This document shows, in pieces, positions 17,020-24,213 of a stretch of 64,000 nt of DNA (positions are counted from its first letter, which is position 1; every line of letters starts with the position of its first letter). The notes under the pieces are model-generated. The model was not told the DNA's origin. It saw nothing but the letters and a program-made list of their open reading frames with translations, and did no database searches. The DNA is from Aldehydirespirator sp965116665 (GTDB lineage: Bacteria > Actinomycetota > Acidimicrobiia > Acidimicrobiales > Aldehydirespiratoraceae). The stretch covers positions 1,798,001 to 1,862,000 of the forward strand of contig OZ220709.1 of the NCBI GenBank assembly GCA_965116665.1, read 5' to 3'. The position numbers were made by a program, and so were the translations under genes.

Positions 17020-18957
17020 GTGCAACGGGTACGGTCGGTGGCCGTGGACGCACCTCAGGAAGCAGTCGAGGCGCTTCACGGGGTCGTGTCGGCGATGCCG
17101 GGCGGCGGTGAGAGCCGGACCGGCCAGGATGAGATGTGTGAGGCGGTGGCGTCCGCCCTGCACCAGGACCGGCATCTGGTGGTGGCGGCCGGCACCGGGA
17201 CCGGCAAGTCGATGGCGTATTTGGCGCCGCTGGTGTCGAGCGGGAAGAAGGCTGTGGTGGCCACCGCCACCAAGGCCCTCCAGGACCAGCTCGTGGACAA
17301 GGACCTTCCCCTGCTCGCGGAAGCGCTGGGCGTGCCGCTCAAGTACGCGGTCCTCAAGGGCCGGTCGAACTACGTCTGCCGCAAGAAGCTCGCCGACCTG
17401 GCCGCCGCTGCCGCCGGCGGGCAGCAGCAGCTGATCGCTGCGGACTCGGCCCTGGAGGCCGGGAGCGTCCGCAAGGAGCTAACACAGCTGGCCGCCTGGG
17501 CTGATGAGACCGCCGACGGCGACCGGGCCGGACTCGGCTTCGAGCCGTCGGTGCGGGCCTGGGAGATGGTGAGCGTGTCGGGGCGGGAATGCCCGGGCGC
17601 GGCGAACTGCCCGTCGGGGTCGGAGTGCTTCGCCGAGCAGGCCGGCCACAGGGCTGCCGAGGCCGATGTGCTGGTGGTGAACCACCACCTCTACTGCCTG
17701 CATGTGTTCACCGACGCGGAGATCCTCCCGTCCCACGATGCGGTGGTGTTCGACGAGGCCCACACGCTTGAGGACATCGCGGCCGCAGCCGCCGGGGTGT
17801 CGGTCACCGCAGGCCGGTTCAGGCACGCGGCCCGGGCGGTGAGGGCCGCAGCTGCGGGCTCGGCGACGGCCGACCGGGTGGAGGAGGCCGGCCACATCCT
17901 GCGGAATGCGCTCGACCCCCACCGCGACACCCTCCTGGCGTCGCTTCCCGACGACTTGGTCGACGCGGCCGCCGTGTGCCGGGGACGTCTCGGCGCGGCA
18001 GGCGCCGAGGTCCGCGAGTCAGAGGGCGACGAGACGCGGCAGAGGATGGCTCGACGGCTCCTCGACGCGCTCACCACCGATCTCGACCGAGCGTCCGACC
18101 CGGAGAACGAGGACGCCGTCTGGGTGGAGGGCTCCAAGGGGAATCCGGCCTGGCGGACCGCCCCCGTCGATGTCGGGCCACCGCTGGAGGAGCGGCTGTG
18201 GGCGCACACTCCGGCGGTTCTGACCAGCGCGACCGTTCCCGTCAACCTCGCCGACAGGCTCGGCCTGCCCGACGACGGCCATGACAGCCTCGATGTGGGC
18301 AGCCCCTTCGACTACCGCAGCCGCGGCCTGCTGTATTGCGCGAAGCATCTGCCCGGCCCCAAGGATCCCGGGTGGGCGCAGGCCGTGCAGCAGGAGATCG
18401 CCACGATGGCGGTCGCAGCCGGAGGGCGCACTCTGGCGCTGTTCACCAGCTACGGGGCCATGAGGGGCGCCGCGGAGGCTGTGCGGGAGACGACGGGGCT
18501 GCGGATCTACTGCCAGGGGGACCTGCCCAACCGCGAGCTGATCGGCCGGTTCGCGGCGGAGGAGGAGAGCTGCCTGTTCGCCACGATGACCATGTGGCAG
18601 GGCGTGGATGTGCCCGGCCGGTCGCTGTCGCTGGTGGTCGTGGACCGGATCCCGTTCCCGCGCCCCGACGAGCCGCTGATGGTCGCCCGCCGCAAGCGGC
18701 TCGGGCCGCGCTGGTTCCGCGAGATCGACGTTCCCCGGGCGGCCACGCTGCTGGCCCAGGGCGCCGGAAGGCTCATCCGCTCGGCTCAGGACCGGGGCGT
18801 GGTGGCGGTGCTCGACTCGCGGCTGGCGACCGCCGGGTACCGCCAGGACCTCCTGCGAGGCCTGCCGCCGTTGCGGCGGACGATCGACCTCGCCGAAGTC
18901 GAGGCGTTCCTCTCCGACATCCGCCGCTCCGCCGAAGCCCCCCATCCGCCACGATGA
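17020..18957 (+). CDS. dinG: DinG/XPD-type ATP-dependent DNA helicase
   Basis: A 645-residue superfamily 2 helicase. Walker A (AGTGTGKS) is near residue 60 and the DEAH box (VVFDEAH) near 245. Between them are four cysteines (YVCRKK; ECPGAANCPSGSEC) placed to bind the 4Fe-4S cluster typical of XPD/DinG. The C-terminal motifs include FATMTMWQGVDVPG and AQGAGRLIRS (motif VI). By family it unwinds 5'-to-3' and handles R-loops, replication-transcription conflicts or damaged DNA. Possible starts are GTG at 17020 or 17038. The length is normal for actinobacterial members. Confidence 0.93.
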   Translation: MQRVRSVAVDAPQEAVEALHGVVSAMPGGGESRTGQDEMCEAVASALHQDRHLVVAAGTGTGKSMAYLAPLVSSGKKAVVATATKALQDQLVDKDLPLLAEALGVPLKYAVLKGRSNYVCRKKLADLAAAAAGGQQQLIAADSALEAGSVRKELTQLAAWADETADGDRAGLGFEPSVRAWEMVSVSGRECPGAANCPSGSECFAEQAGHRAAEADVLVVNHHLYCLHVFTDAEILPSHDAVVFDEAHTLEDIAAAAAGVSVTAGRFRHAARAVRAAAAGSATADRVEEAGHILRNALDPHRDTLLASLPDDLVDAAAVCRGRLGAAGAEVRESEGDETRQRMARRLLDALTTDLDRASDPENEDAVWVEGSKGNPAWRTAPVDVGPPLEERLWAHTPAVLTSATVPVNLADRLGLPDDGHDSLDVGSPFDYRSRGLLYCAKHLPGPKDPGWAQAVQQEIATMAVAAGGRTLALFTSYGAMRGAAEAVRETTGLRIYCQGDLPNRELIGRFAAEEESCLFATMTMWQGVDVPGRSLSLVVVDRIPFPRPDEPLMVARRKRLGPRWFREIDVPRAATLLAQGAGRLIRSAQDRGVVAVLDSRLATAGYRQDLLRGLPPLRRTIDLAEVEAFLSDIRRSAEAPHPPR

Positions 18958-18980
18958 GGCGCTAGCAGGCATATGTGGGC

Positions 18981-19379
18981 TTAGGCGGGTTCTGGAGCTG
19001 GGGTCGCGATCTGGATCAGGTTCCCGCAGGTGTCATTGAAGACGGCCATCACGACGGTGCCGATGTCGGTGGGCGGCTGGGTGAACTCGACGCCGGCGGC
19101 GCGCAGCCGCTCGTGCTCGGCATGGACGTCGTCGACAGTGAACTGTGCTGATGGGAACCCGTCGGCGGTGAGGGCGTCGCGGTATGTCTTGGCGGCCGGG
19201 TGTGCGTCGGGTTCGAGCAGCAGTTCCGGCCCGTCAGGCTGCTCCGGCGAGACCACGGTGAGCCACGAGTATTCCCCGACGGGCACGTCGTGGTGCTTGC
19301 GGAATCCGAGGACCTCGGTGTAGAAGGCGAGGGCCTTGGCCTGGTCGTCGACGAGGACGTTGGTCAATGTGATCCGCAT
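18981..19379 (-). CDS. VOC/glyoxalase superfamily protein
   Basis: A 132-residue single-domain vicinal-oxygen-chelate protein: LTNVLVDDQAKALAFYTEVLGF at the N-terminus, a DDVHAEHERLRAAGVEF segment and a C-terminal FNDTCGNLIQIATP. These are the paired beta-alpha-beta-beta-beta halves with one metal-ligand-type histidine/glutamine set. The start at 19379 has GGCGG upstream; the frame extends further but without VOC similarity. It is convergent with the helicase gene (23 nt between stops). Its 3' end is duplicated as a fragment at 20193-20243. Enzymatic role unknown. Confidence 0.88.
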   Translation of the reverse strand: MRITLTNVLVDDQAKALAFYTEVLGFRKHHDVPVGEYSWLTVVSPEQPDGPELLLEPDAHPAAKTYRDALTADGFPSAQFTVDDVHAEHERLRAAGVEFTQPPTDIGTVVMAVFNDTCGNLIQIATPAPEPA

Positions 19380-19477
19380 GTGCGTCCGCCTTTCGTCACA
19401 GGGCCAGACGATATCGACGGCGCAACTGGAGTTCGTCGCTGTCGGCGCCTCCTTCAACAGGAAGCGACCTGTCTGGC

Positions 19478-19900
19478 CTAGCTGGGGCCGATTTCGGGGA
19501 GGAGGTTCAGGTGGTCGCAGTGGTCCGGTCGAACGACTGTGAAGTCCCGTCTGTCGGTGGTGGCGACGGTCGTGATCTTGAGCCGCTCGCATGCGGCCAC
19601 CACTGAGGCATCGACGGTTCCGAGGGGCAGGTCGCGGTATGTGTGCACCAGCTCAGCTATCCGCATCCAGTCGCCCGCGGCGACGGGTTCGACTTGAAGG
19701 TCGCCCGATGCGAGATCGCCGATGAAGCGCACCTCTGCCTCCGGGCCGAGGCGTGTGCTCACGAGGTAGGCAACCTCGGTCACCACCAGAGTCGGGACAA
19801 CGAGCGGGCCCGGATGGGTCCTCAGGAGATCGAGGCTGGCCGTGTGATGCCGGTCGTCGGCGTCGACATAGGCGTAGAGCGGGCCGGTGTCAACGATCAG
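19478..19900 (-). CDS. vapC: VapC-type PIN-domain ribonuclease toxin
   Basis: A 140-residue PIN domain. IVDTGPLYAYVDADDRHH opens it with the first catalytic aspartate. VTEVAYLV supplies the glutamate, TVDASVV the third acid and TTDRRDF the last. In the correct frame there is no ATG, GTG or TTG before the first motif. The only plausible initiator is CTG at 19900, which overlaps the vapB stop as CTGA, mirroring the ATGA overlaps common elsewhere. A start at the internal GTG (19786) would remove the first acid. By family it cleaves tRNA or other RNA and is neutralised by VapB. Confidence 0.85.
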   Translation of the reverse strand: MIVDTGPLYAYVDADDRHHTASLDLLRTHPGPLVVPTLVVTEVAYLVSTRLGPEAEVRFIGDLASGDLQVEPVAAGDWMRIAELVHTYRDLPLGTVDASVVAACERLKITTVATTDRRDFTVVRPDHCDHLNLLPEIGPS

Positions 19901-20121
19901 TGCGATAACGACACCTCTGACGCGAGGATTTCCTCGATGCGCTCGGACACGTCGGCGCGGCCGCTGCGCCCGGCGGCCGCCGCACCGAGCCGGCGGCGGG
20001 GGCCGAGGTGGCTGTCGATGGCTTCCCTGGTCAGTTCCGAGATGGTGATCCCGCGGCGCTGCGCCTCATGGCGCAGGCGGGCATCGAGTTCCTCGGGGAG
20101 CTTGACAGTGGTGCGAATCAT
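19897..20121 (-). CDS. vapB: VapB-type ribbon-helix-helix antitoxin
   Basis: A 74-residue protein whose N-terminus is a ribbon-helix-helix DNA-binding domain (MIRTTVKLPEELDARLRHEA, ITISELTREAIDSHL). An alanine/arginine linker and a short C-terminal tail (VSERIEEILASE) that would bind the toxin follow. The ATG at 20121 gives the canonical RHH opening. It precedes vapC and overlaps it by 4 nt. By family it represses its own promoter and blocks VapC. A short TATG-4-CATA symmetry just upstream may be the operator. Confidence 0.87.
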   Translation of the reverse strand: MIRTTVKLPEELDARLRHEAQRRGITISELTREAIDSHLGPRRRLGAAAAGRSGRADVSERIEEILASEVSLSH

Positions 20122-20192
20122 ATATGCCAGCATACCCATCGCAGGATTGGGATGCGAAACGCCAACCCGGATGTGGCTTCGGAGAATCTCGA

Positions 20193-20243
20193 GTGGCTTA
20201 TGCAGGTTCTGGAGCCGGGGTCACGATCTGGATCAGGTTCCCG
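20193..20243 (-). pseudogene. Remnant of a VOC-protein 3' end
   Basis: About 51 bases match the last codons of the VOC gene at 18981 with roughly 85% identity, including the encoded NLIQIxTPAPEPA ending and stop. The similarity stops abruptly at the point where a 26 bp repeat begins. It is a leftover C-terminus of a paralogous VOC gene or a partial duplication, with no complete gene attached. The surrounding 20122-20382 stretch holds no other gene I can support. Confidence 0.7.
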
Positions 20244-20267
20244 TGGAGCGTTGGGCCGAGCCCCGCC
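20242..20267 (+). repeat. 26 bp direct repeat, copy 1
   Basis: CGTGGAGCG, then T, then TGGGCCGAGCCCCGCC. The same sequence with a single base change occurs at 21291-21316. The two copies bracket the NYN nuclease and DUF2188 genes. This looks like a rearrangement boundary. Confidence 0.75.
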
Positions 20268-20382
20268 CGGGAAGAGAAAGACCCGGCACCTCCGAGGAGG
20301 CACCGGGTGGGTGATGGCATGTTACCTGACGCGCCACGGCGAAGCGAATACGCGCCTGGGGTTGCGCCCTCGTGCCTGGCGA

Positions 20383-21033
20383 CTACCAGCGATCGGGCCT
20401 TCGGTGGGTGTCGACTGACTCCGGCAGCTGGCATGAGAAGAAGTCGTCGGCGGTTAGGGAGTACCACCAGTGGCCTCCGGCGCCGTCGCCAGACTCGCCA
20501 CGGAGTGCCGCGGCCGTAGGCGTGCCTCTGGGATTAACCGTCCCAAGCGGCACATGGAGCCGGGCGTGGCGGGCAGGCAGACGCAGGTCGCTGTCGTTGG
20601 TGATGAGCACCGCGGCGTCGATCATCCCAGAATGGAGGTCGATCAGCAGGTGAGACGCCACGTTTACGTCTGAGCCCTTCTCCTCGCGCACCATGATCGT
20701 CCGGCGCACGCCGCCCGCTATGTCCCCGCCCGTGACTCGTCGAGTCACGAATGTGCCCTCCTCGATGCTGACTCGTCCGGTGGCGAGCAGCGCCTTGAGG
20801 TAGGTCTGCTGCCGTTCGCGTGCGTCAGCAGCCGGCCCGCCGGTGATCGGCGCTGTGCAGTACATGATGCGGTGTGCTGTCGCCTGCCGGGCGCTCCAGG
20901 CCGGGTTGCGGCCGATCAGACGGTCGGCGAGCGCCGCCACGTCGAGCCAGCGCCATCCGTGCTTGCCTCGTCCGCACAGATGCCGGCCTCCGTAGTAGAG
21001 GTTGAGTCCGTCGATGTACACCCCGACGCGCAC
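20383..21033 (-). CDS. NYN-domain (PIN-like) ribonuclease
   Basis: From GTG at 21033 the product is 216 residues and begins RVGVYIDGLNLYYGGRHL, the signature opening of NYN/DUF88 proteins with the first catalytic aspartate. EKGSDVNVASHLLIDL and LITNDSDLRLPARHA provide the other acids. The frame is also open to an ATG at 21075. The 21033 start leaves the palindromic intergenic segment free for promoters. NYN proteins are predicted metal-dependent RNases. A second, truncated NYN gene lies at 22746. No partner antitoxin is adjacent unless the divergent DUF2188 gene serves as one, which is speculation. Confidence 0.85.
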   Translation of the reverse strand: MRVGVYIDGLNLYYGGRHLCGRGKHGWRWLDVAALADRLIGRNPAWSARQATAHRIMYCTAPITGGPAADARERQQTYLKALLATGRVSIEEGTFVTRRVTGGDIAGGVRRTIMVREEKGSDVNVASHLLIDLHSGMIDAAVLITNDSDLRLPARHARLHVPLGTVNPRGTPTAAALRGESGDGAGGHWWYSLTADDFFSCQLPESVDTHRRPDRW

Positions 21034-21063
21034 CACGGCAGCGTATAGTGGTGTCCCTGACAA

Positions 21064-21073
21064 GATACGTATC
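21064..21073. promoter_or_regulatory. Perfect 10 bp palindrome between divergent genes
   Basis: GATACGTATC lies midway between the NYN gene (leftward) and the DUF2188 gene (rightward), in a locally AT-rich stretch. It is a candidate operator or part of overlapping promoters. A palindrome of this length may also arise by chance. Confidence 0.35.
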
Positions 21074-21091
21074 ATATTGAAAAGGACTTAT

Positions 21092-21259
21092 ATGCCCGAG
21101 AAATGCCTAGTGGTGAAGAAGCGCGAGGATTTGTGGGAGGTGAGGTCGCCCGGCGCCCACAACCCCGAGTCGACGCACTCGACCATGGCCGAAGCTGAGA
21201 GCGCTGCCGAAGACTTCTTGAAGAGGCGCGGGGGCGGCTACCTCGACATCGTCCTCTAG
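21092..21259 (+). CDS. Small DUF2188-like protein
   Basis: A 55-residue protein starting at an ATG preceded by AAAAGGA. The sequence reads as a compact beta-hairpin plus helix (VVKKREDLWEVRSPGAHN, then STMAEAESAAEDFLKRRGGG). This matches the general layout of DUF2188 proteins, which contain a W.V...G......T..EA..A pattern. Function unknown. It lies divergent to the NYN gene. Confidence 0.7.
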   Translation: MPEKCLVVKKREDLWEVRSPGAHNPESTHSTMAEAESAAEDFLKRRGGGYLDIVL

Positions 21260-21290
21260 GAGAGGGCCCTGAACCCCCGCCAGCGGCCTT

Positions 21291-21316
21291 CGTGGAGCGG
21301 TGGGCCGAGCCCCGCC
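21291..21316 (+). repeat. 26 bp direct repeat, copy 2
   Basis: Same sequence as at 20242-20267 with one substitution (G for T at position 10). It lies between the DUF2188 gene and the end of the Panacea-domain gene. Confidence 0.75.
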
Positions 21317-21328
21317 GCCGCTACGCCA

Positions 21329-21886
21329 CTACGCAGTGGCGAGGTCGTAGCGCTCCGCAACCGACTCGGACAACCGGTCACTGGTTGGAGTCTGGACTTG
21401 CGGGAAGTCGAGGAACGCCGTCGAGAACGGGATGGTCTCGCCGACCTCCGTCAGCTGCCATCCGGGCTCCTGATGGGACAGCTCGCTGACCTGGGTGCCC
21501 GTCATGCCAACCAACTGGTTGAGCACATCCTCGATGGTCTGCTGTTCTTCATCGGTGAACACATCGAGGTTCGCGGCGCGCGAAGGAACCAACCGGTGCT
21601 GGGGTCGGCCGAGGAAGTCTTCCTCCACCAGTTCGGCCGCTCCCGAGGCGATCAGCTTCTTGCGTACCGGCAATAGCTGATGAGGCGCCGGGCCGTGGGG
21701 CAGCTTCTGGAACTCACACCCTGAGATGACCCGCTGGTGGCGCCGCAAGTGGGTGAACTCCGCGAAGAACAGCACCTTGTTCAGCTTCGTGGCGCCGCCC
21801 GCGCGGTCATCCTGCAGCCGTCCGGCCACATGGAGAACCATCTCGGCGAACTTGCGAGCGTCGTAGGCCACCTGCATGACGCTCAC
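21329..21886 (-). CDS. Panacea/SocA-domain antitoxin-like protein
   Basis: A 185-residue protein. The segment GATKLNKVLFFAEFTHLR followed by ISGCEFQKLPHGPAP is the hallmark of the SocA-like/Panacea (DUF4065) domain. This domain neutralises diverse toxins in type II systems and in SocAB works as a proteolytic adaptor. The C-terminal third is a variable helical tail. Neither neighbour is an obvious toxin: upstream on the same strand is a 65-codon frame, downstream the 26 bp repeat. It may be an orphan antitoxin left after rearrangement. Confidence 0.8.
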   Translation of the reverse strand: MSVMQVAYDARKFAEMVLHVAGRLQDDRAGGATKLNKVLFFAEFTHLRRHQRVISGCEFQKLPHGPAPHQLLPVRKKLIASGAAELVEEDFLGRPQHRLVPSRAANLDVFTDEEQQTIEDVLNQLVGMTGTQVSELSHQEPGWQLTEVGETIPFSTAFLDFPQVQTPTSDRLSESVAERYDLATA

Positions 21887-22026
21887 AGTAGGGACTCGGT
21901 GTGACAGCGGGGGTGCATGCCTGCTGGAATCCCGCCGCCTTGCGCTCGTAGGCGGCTATCGTTGCTGGCAATCCTCCCCGCCGTCCGCCTCCGCCCGTCG
22001 GTGGTGCACTGGCGGGGCTTCTCGTG

Positions 22027-22224
22027 TTAGGCGGCGTCTCGGTGGGCGTCTGCGATGATGGCGCCCAACTCGCGTTTCTGGCCGCCGCTGATTGAACCAG
22101 GAGGCGTCTGGCCGGCGGGGCAGAACACGAACAGGGCAGGCTCTGTGCCGACCAGATGCCAATCGGGATGGCGGGACTCACGCGCGCCCCAAGCGGCGCG
22201 GGCCGCTAGGAGGGGGTTGGTCAG
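22027..22224 (-). CDS. Possible small protein coupled to the RHH gene
   Basis: A 65-codon frame read from a CTG that overlaps the stop of the ribbon-helix-helix gene as CTGA. Segments such as RHPDWHLVGTEPALFVF and SISGGQKRELGAIIADAHRD look protein-like: balanced composition with helix-forming ends. I recognise no family. The position behind an RHH gene suggests a toxin or partner, but the non-standard start and small size leave real doubt. The 140 bases to its 3' side show nothing. Confidence 0.4.
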   Translation of the reverse strand: MTNPLLAARAAWGARESRHPDWHLVGTEPALFVFCPAGQTPPGSISGGQKRELGAIIADAHRDAA

Positions 22225-22442
22225 GACGCCCCGGCTTGGAGAGTGCGGTCGACGGCGCGGCGGATCCAGGATGAGACGGATCGGTCGTCGGCGTCGGCGG
22301 CGGCCTTGACCCGTTCGAGCATCTCGGGCGGGAACCGCACCGGCACGGGATCGCTCATCGGCTGCCTCCGCCGCCGGGCAGGCCCCTGTGGCTCCTGGTT
22401 CTCAGGCTTGCTGTAGAACTCGTGTTCCTGTTCGGGGGTCAT
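22221..22442 (-). CDS. Ribbon-helix-helix antitoxin-like protein
   Basis: A 73-residue protein. After a polar N-terminal arm the sequence DPVPVRFPPEMLERVKAAAD followed by RSVSSWIRRAVDRTL is a textbook MetJ/Arc-type ribbon-helix-helix. Such small regulators are usually antitoxins. A possible partner frame overlaps its stop. A start at the internal ATG (MSDPVPVRF) would leave the minimal RHH domain. An 11 bp palindrome 45 nt upstream could be its operator. Confidence 0.8.
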   Translation of the reverse strand: MTPEQEHEFYSKPENQEPQGPARRRRQPMSDPVPVRFPPEMLERVKAAADADDRSVSSWIRRAVDRTLQAGAS

Positions 22443-22486
22443 CGTCGTCGAGGAGGTCTAGATCGAGCAGGTTCGAGGTCATAGTA

Positions 22487-22497
22487 CTGTATTACAG
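22487..22497. promoter_or_regulatory. 11 bp palindrome upstream of the RHH gene
   Basis: CTGTA-T-TACAG, symmetrical around 22492, sits in an AT-rich patch about 45 nt upstream of the RHH start. Antitoxins of this type commonly bind such short symmetric sites to repress their own gene. Confidence 0.4.
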
Positions 22498-22515
22498 ACG
22501 ACTACACAAGGAACT

Positions 22516-22640
22516 GGGGAGAGCGGCCCCCGGAGGGGCGGCTCTCCCCGGGTAGAAGGTGGACTTGAGTCCTAGCCATAACGTTACAGCACTGAACGAG
22601 CGTTCGGTGGTCGTTCTTGTGGCAACTCGCGGGCCGGAGG
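22516..22640 (+). repeat. Leader-plus-5'-end repeat, copy A (gene remnant)
   Basis: A hairpin (22516-22549: GGGGAGAGC stem, one mismatch, GC-rich inner stem) is followed by GGGTAGAAGGTGGAC and about 25 codons. These match the leader and first codons of the HEPN-like gene at 24214 with roughly 85% identity (MDLSPSHNVTALNE against MDMSPSRNVTTLNE). Similarity then stops and the frame carries no recognisable protein. It is a decapitated copy of that gene's start, 1.65 kb upstream of the intact one. The rest of 22443-22745 shows only the RHH operator region. Confidence 0.8.
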
Positions 22641-22745
22641 TTGCGAGGCCTTGGAGCCACCCACTAGCTTGCGGCTATTGCTCCCCGCCTTCCCGGCTCG
22701 CGCCGGGAATGGCGGGGATTTATCGCCTTGGAGGTAGAAGACGTC

Positions 22746-23040
22746 GTGACCCGCGTCTCGGTCTTCATCGACTACCAGAACGTCTACCACTGTGCCCGCG
22801 AGGCCTTCGGCGACCCGCTGACCGATCCGCCCACCTTCGGGCACGTCCGACCTCATCGGCTCGGCCTGCTTCTGAAGCAGCTTGGCGAGAAGGTCGATCC
22901 AGCACGCGAGCTGGTCGCCGTCACCGTCTATCGCGGCAAGCCCGGCACCAAGAGCCATCCTCGTCTTCAGTCGGCGTTCGCCCGGCAGGTCGCCGCGTGG
23001 ATGACCCTGCCGTGGGCCGGGCGTGAATGGCGAGTGCGGC
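22746..23040 (+). pseudogene. Truncated NYN-domain gene
   Basis: A GTG start gives TRVSVFIDYQNVYHCAREAF, the NYN opening with its first catalytic aspartate. VAVTVYRGKPGTKSHPRLQS follows, as in full-length NYN proteins. Around base 23000 the sequence becomes low-complexity and Arg-rich, and the later catalytic acids never appear. The 3' half has been lost at the junction with the ADP-ribosylglycohydrolase gene. Probably non-functional. Confidence 0.7.
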
Positions 23041-23131
23041 CCCGAAGAGACGGCTTGCAGGCGCGGGTTCTGGGCCGGTCGGTGCGGCCGCTAGCCGGCT
23101 TCGCAGGGCCGGGGCGGTGTCGGTGGGAGGG

Positions 23132-24060
23132 GTGAGTGCCGGGGACCGGTTCCGGGGGTGTCTGGTGGCGCTGGCGGTGGGGGATGCGTTGGGTACGACG
23201 CTGGAGTTCAGCGCGCCGGGTTCGTTCGACCCGATCGACGACATGGTGGGCGGGGGGCCGTTCGGGCTGCGGGCGGGCCAGTGGACCGACGACACGTCGA
23301 TGGCGCTGTGTCTGGCCACCAGCCTGCTGGAGTCGGGCGGGTTCGACCCTGTGGACCAGATGGGGCGCTACCTGCGGTGGTTCAGGCAGGGGTACCTGTC
23401 GTCGACGGGGGAGTGCTTCGACATCGGCGGCACCACCCGCGGGGCCCTGGTGCGCTTCGAGGGGACCGGCGAGCCGTTCTCGGGGCCGACCGATGCGATG
23501 TCGGCGGGCAACGGCTCGCTGATGCGTCTGGCGCCGGTACCGATGTTCTTCGCCGGCGACGCCCGGGAGGCGATCGACCGCAGCGCGGACAGTTCCCGCA
23601 CCACTCACGGAGCGGTGGAGGCGGTCGACGCCTGCCGCTACTTCGCGGGCCTGCTGGTGGGCGCGCTGGGCGGCGTCGACAAGCAGACGCTGCTGTCGGC
23701 GCGCTACTGCCCGGTCGGGGCCTGTGGGATGAGGCCCCGCTCGCCCCGAAGATCGCCGCCATCGCGGACGGGTCGTTCAAGCACAAGCAGCCCCCCGAGA
23801 TCCGCGGAACCGGCTACGTGGTGGACACCATCGAGGCGGTCCTGTGGGCCTTCTTCCACACCGAGGACTTCAGGGAAGGAGCCCTCAAGGTGGTCAACCT
23901 CGGCCAGGACGCCGACACCACAGGCGCGATCTACGGCCAGATCGCCGGCGCCCATTACGGCGTCGAGTCCATCCCCGCCGAGTGGCGCCAACGCCTAGCG
24001 ATGGGCGCGGAGATCACCTCTATGGCCGACCGCCTCGACAAGAGCGCCTTCCACTCCTGA
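23132..24060 (+). pseudogene. ADP-ribosylglycohydrolase family gene with a frameshift
   Basis: The first frame (GTG at 23132, GGGAGGG just upstream) encodes VSAGDRFRGCLVALAVGDAL, the metal motif WTDDTSMAL and MSAGNGSLMRLAPV. Near 23716-23724 the reading must shift by one base (a deletion in or near a GGGG run) to continue as GLWDEAPLAPKIAAIADGSF, EIRGTGYVVDTIEAVLW and the second metal motif LGQDADTTGAIYGQIAG. Together they form a normal ~310-residue ADP-ribosylglycohydrolase, which removes ADP-ribose from proteins or nucleic acids. Either a recent pseudogene or a sequencing error in a G run. Confidence 0.85.
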
Positions 24061-24168
24061 GTATTACTTGCCGCAAGAGTATTGACCGAAATAGGCAACG
24101 CGTTGGCTACCGTGCCTGTCTTGCGGGCGAAAGGTCGCTCAGTCGGTATTGGTGCTCAGAACGTGACT

Positions 24169-24204
24169 GGGGAGAGCGGCCCCCCGAAGGGGGCGGCTCT
24201 CCCC
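24169..24204 (+). promoter_or_regulatory. Leader hairpin, copy B, before the HEPN-like gene
   Basis: GGGGAGAGC, one mismatched G, then GCCCCC, loop CGAA, and the complementary half ending GCTCTCCCC. The hairpin ends 9 nt before the ATG at 24214, so it abuts the ribosome site AAGGTGG. It could act as a terminator for upstream transcription or as a translational control element. A near-identical hairpin is at 22516-22549. Confidence 0.55.
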
Positions 24205-24213
24205 GGGTAGAAG

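Noticed and set aside
20326..20400. A YLTRHGEANTRLG stretch resembling the start of a histidine phosphatase
   Set aside because: Only this short motif is present; no second histidine or fold follows, and the NYN gene is encoded on the opposite strand.
22559..23026. A 155-codon open frame starting with MDLSPSHN
   Set aside because: Only the first ~25 codons match a real gene start; the rest is low-complexity and overlaps the truncated NYN gene in another frame.
22516..24204. The two leader repeats as attachment sites of an integrated element
   Set aside because: No integrase or excisionase lies between them, and the similarity covers a ribosome site and start codons, which fits gene duplication better.
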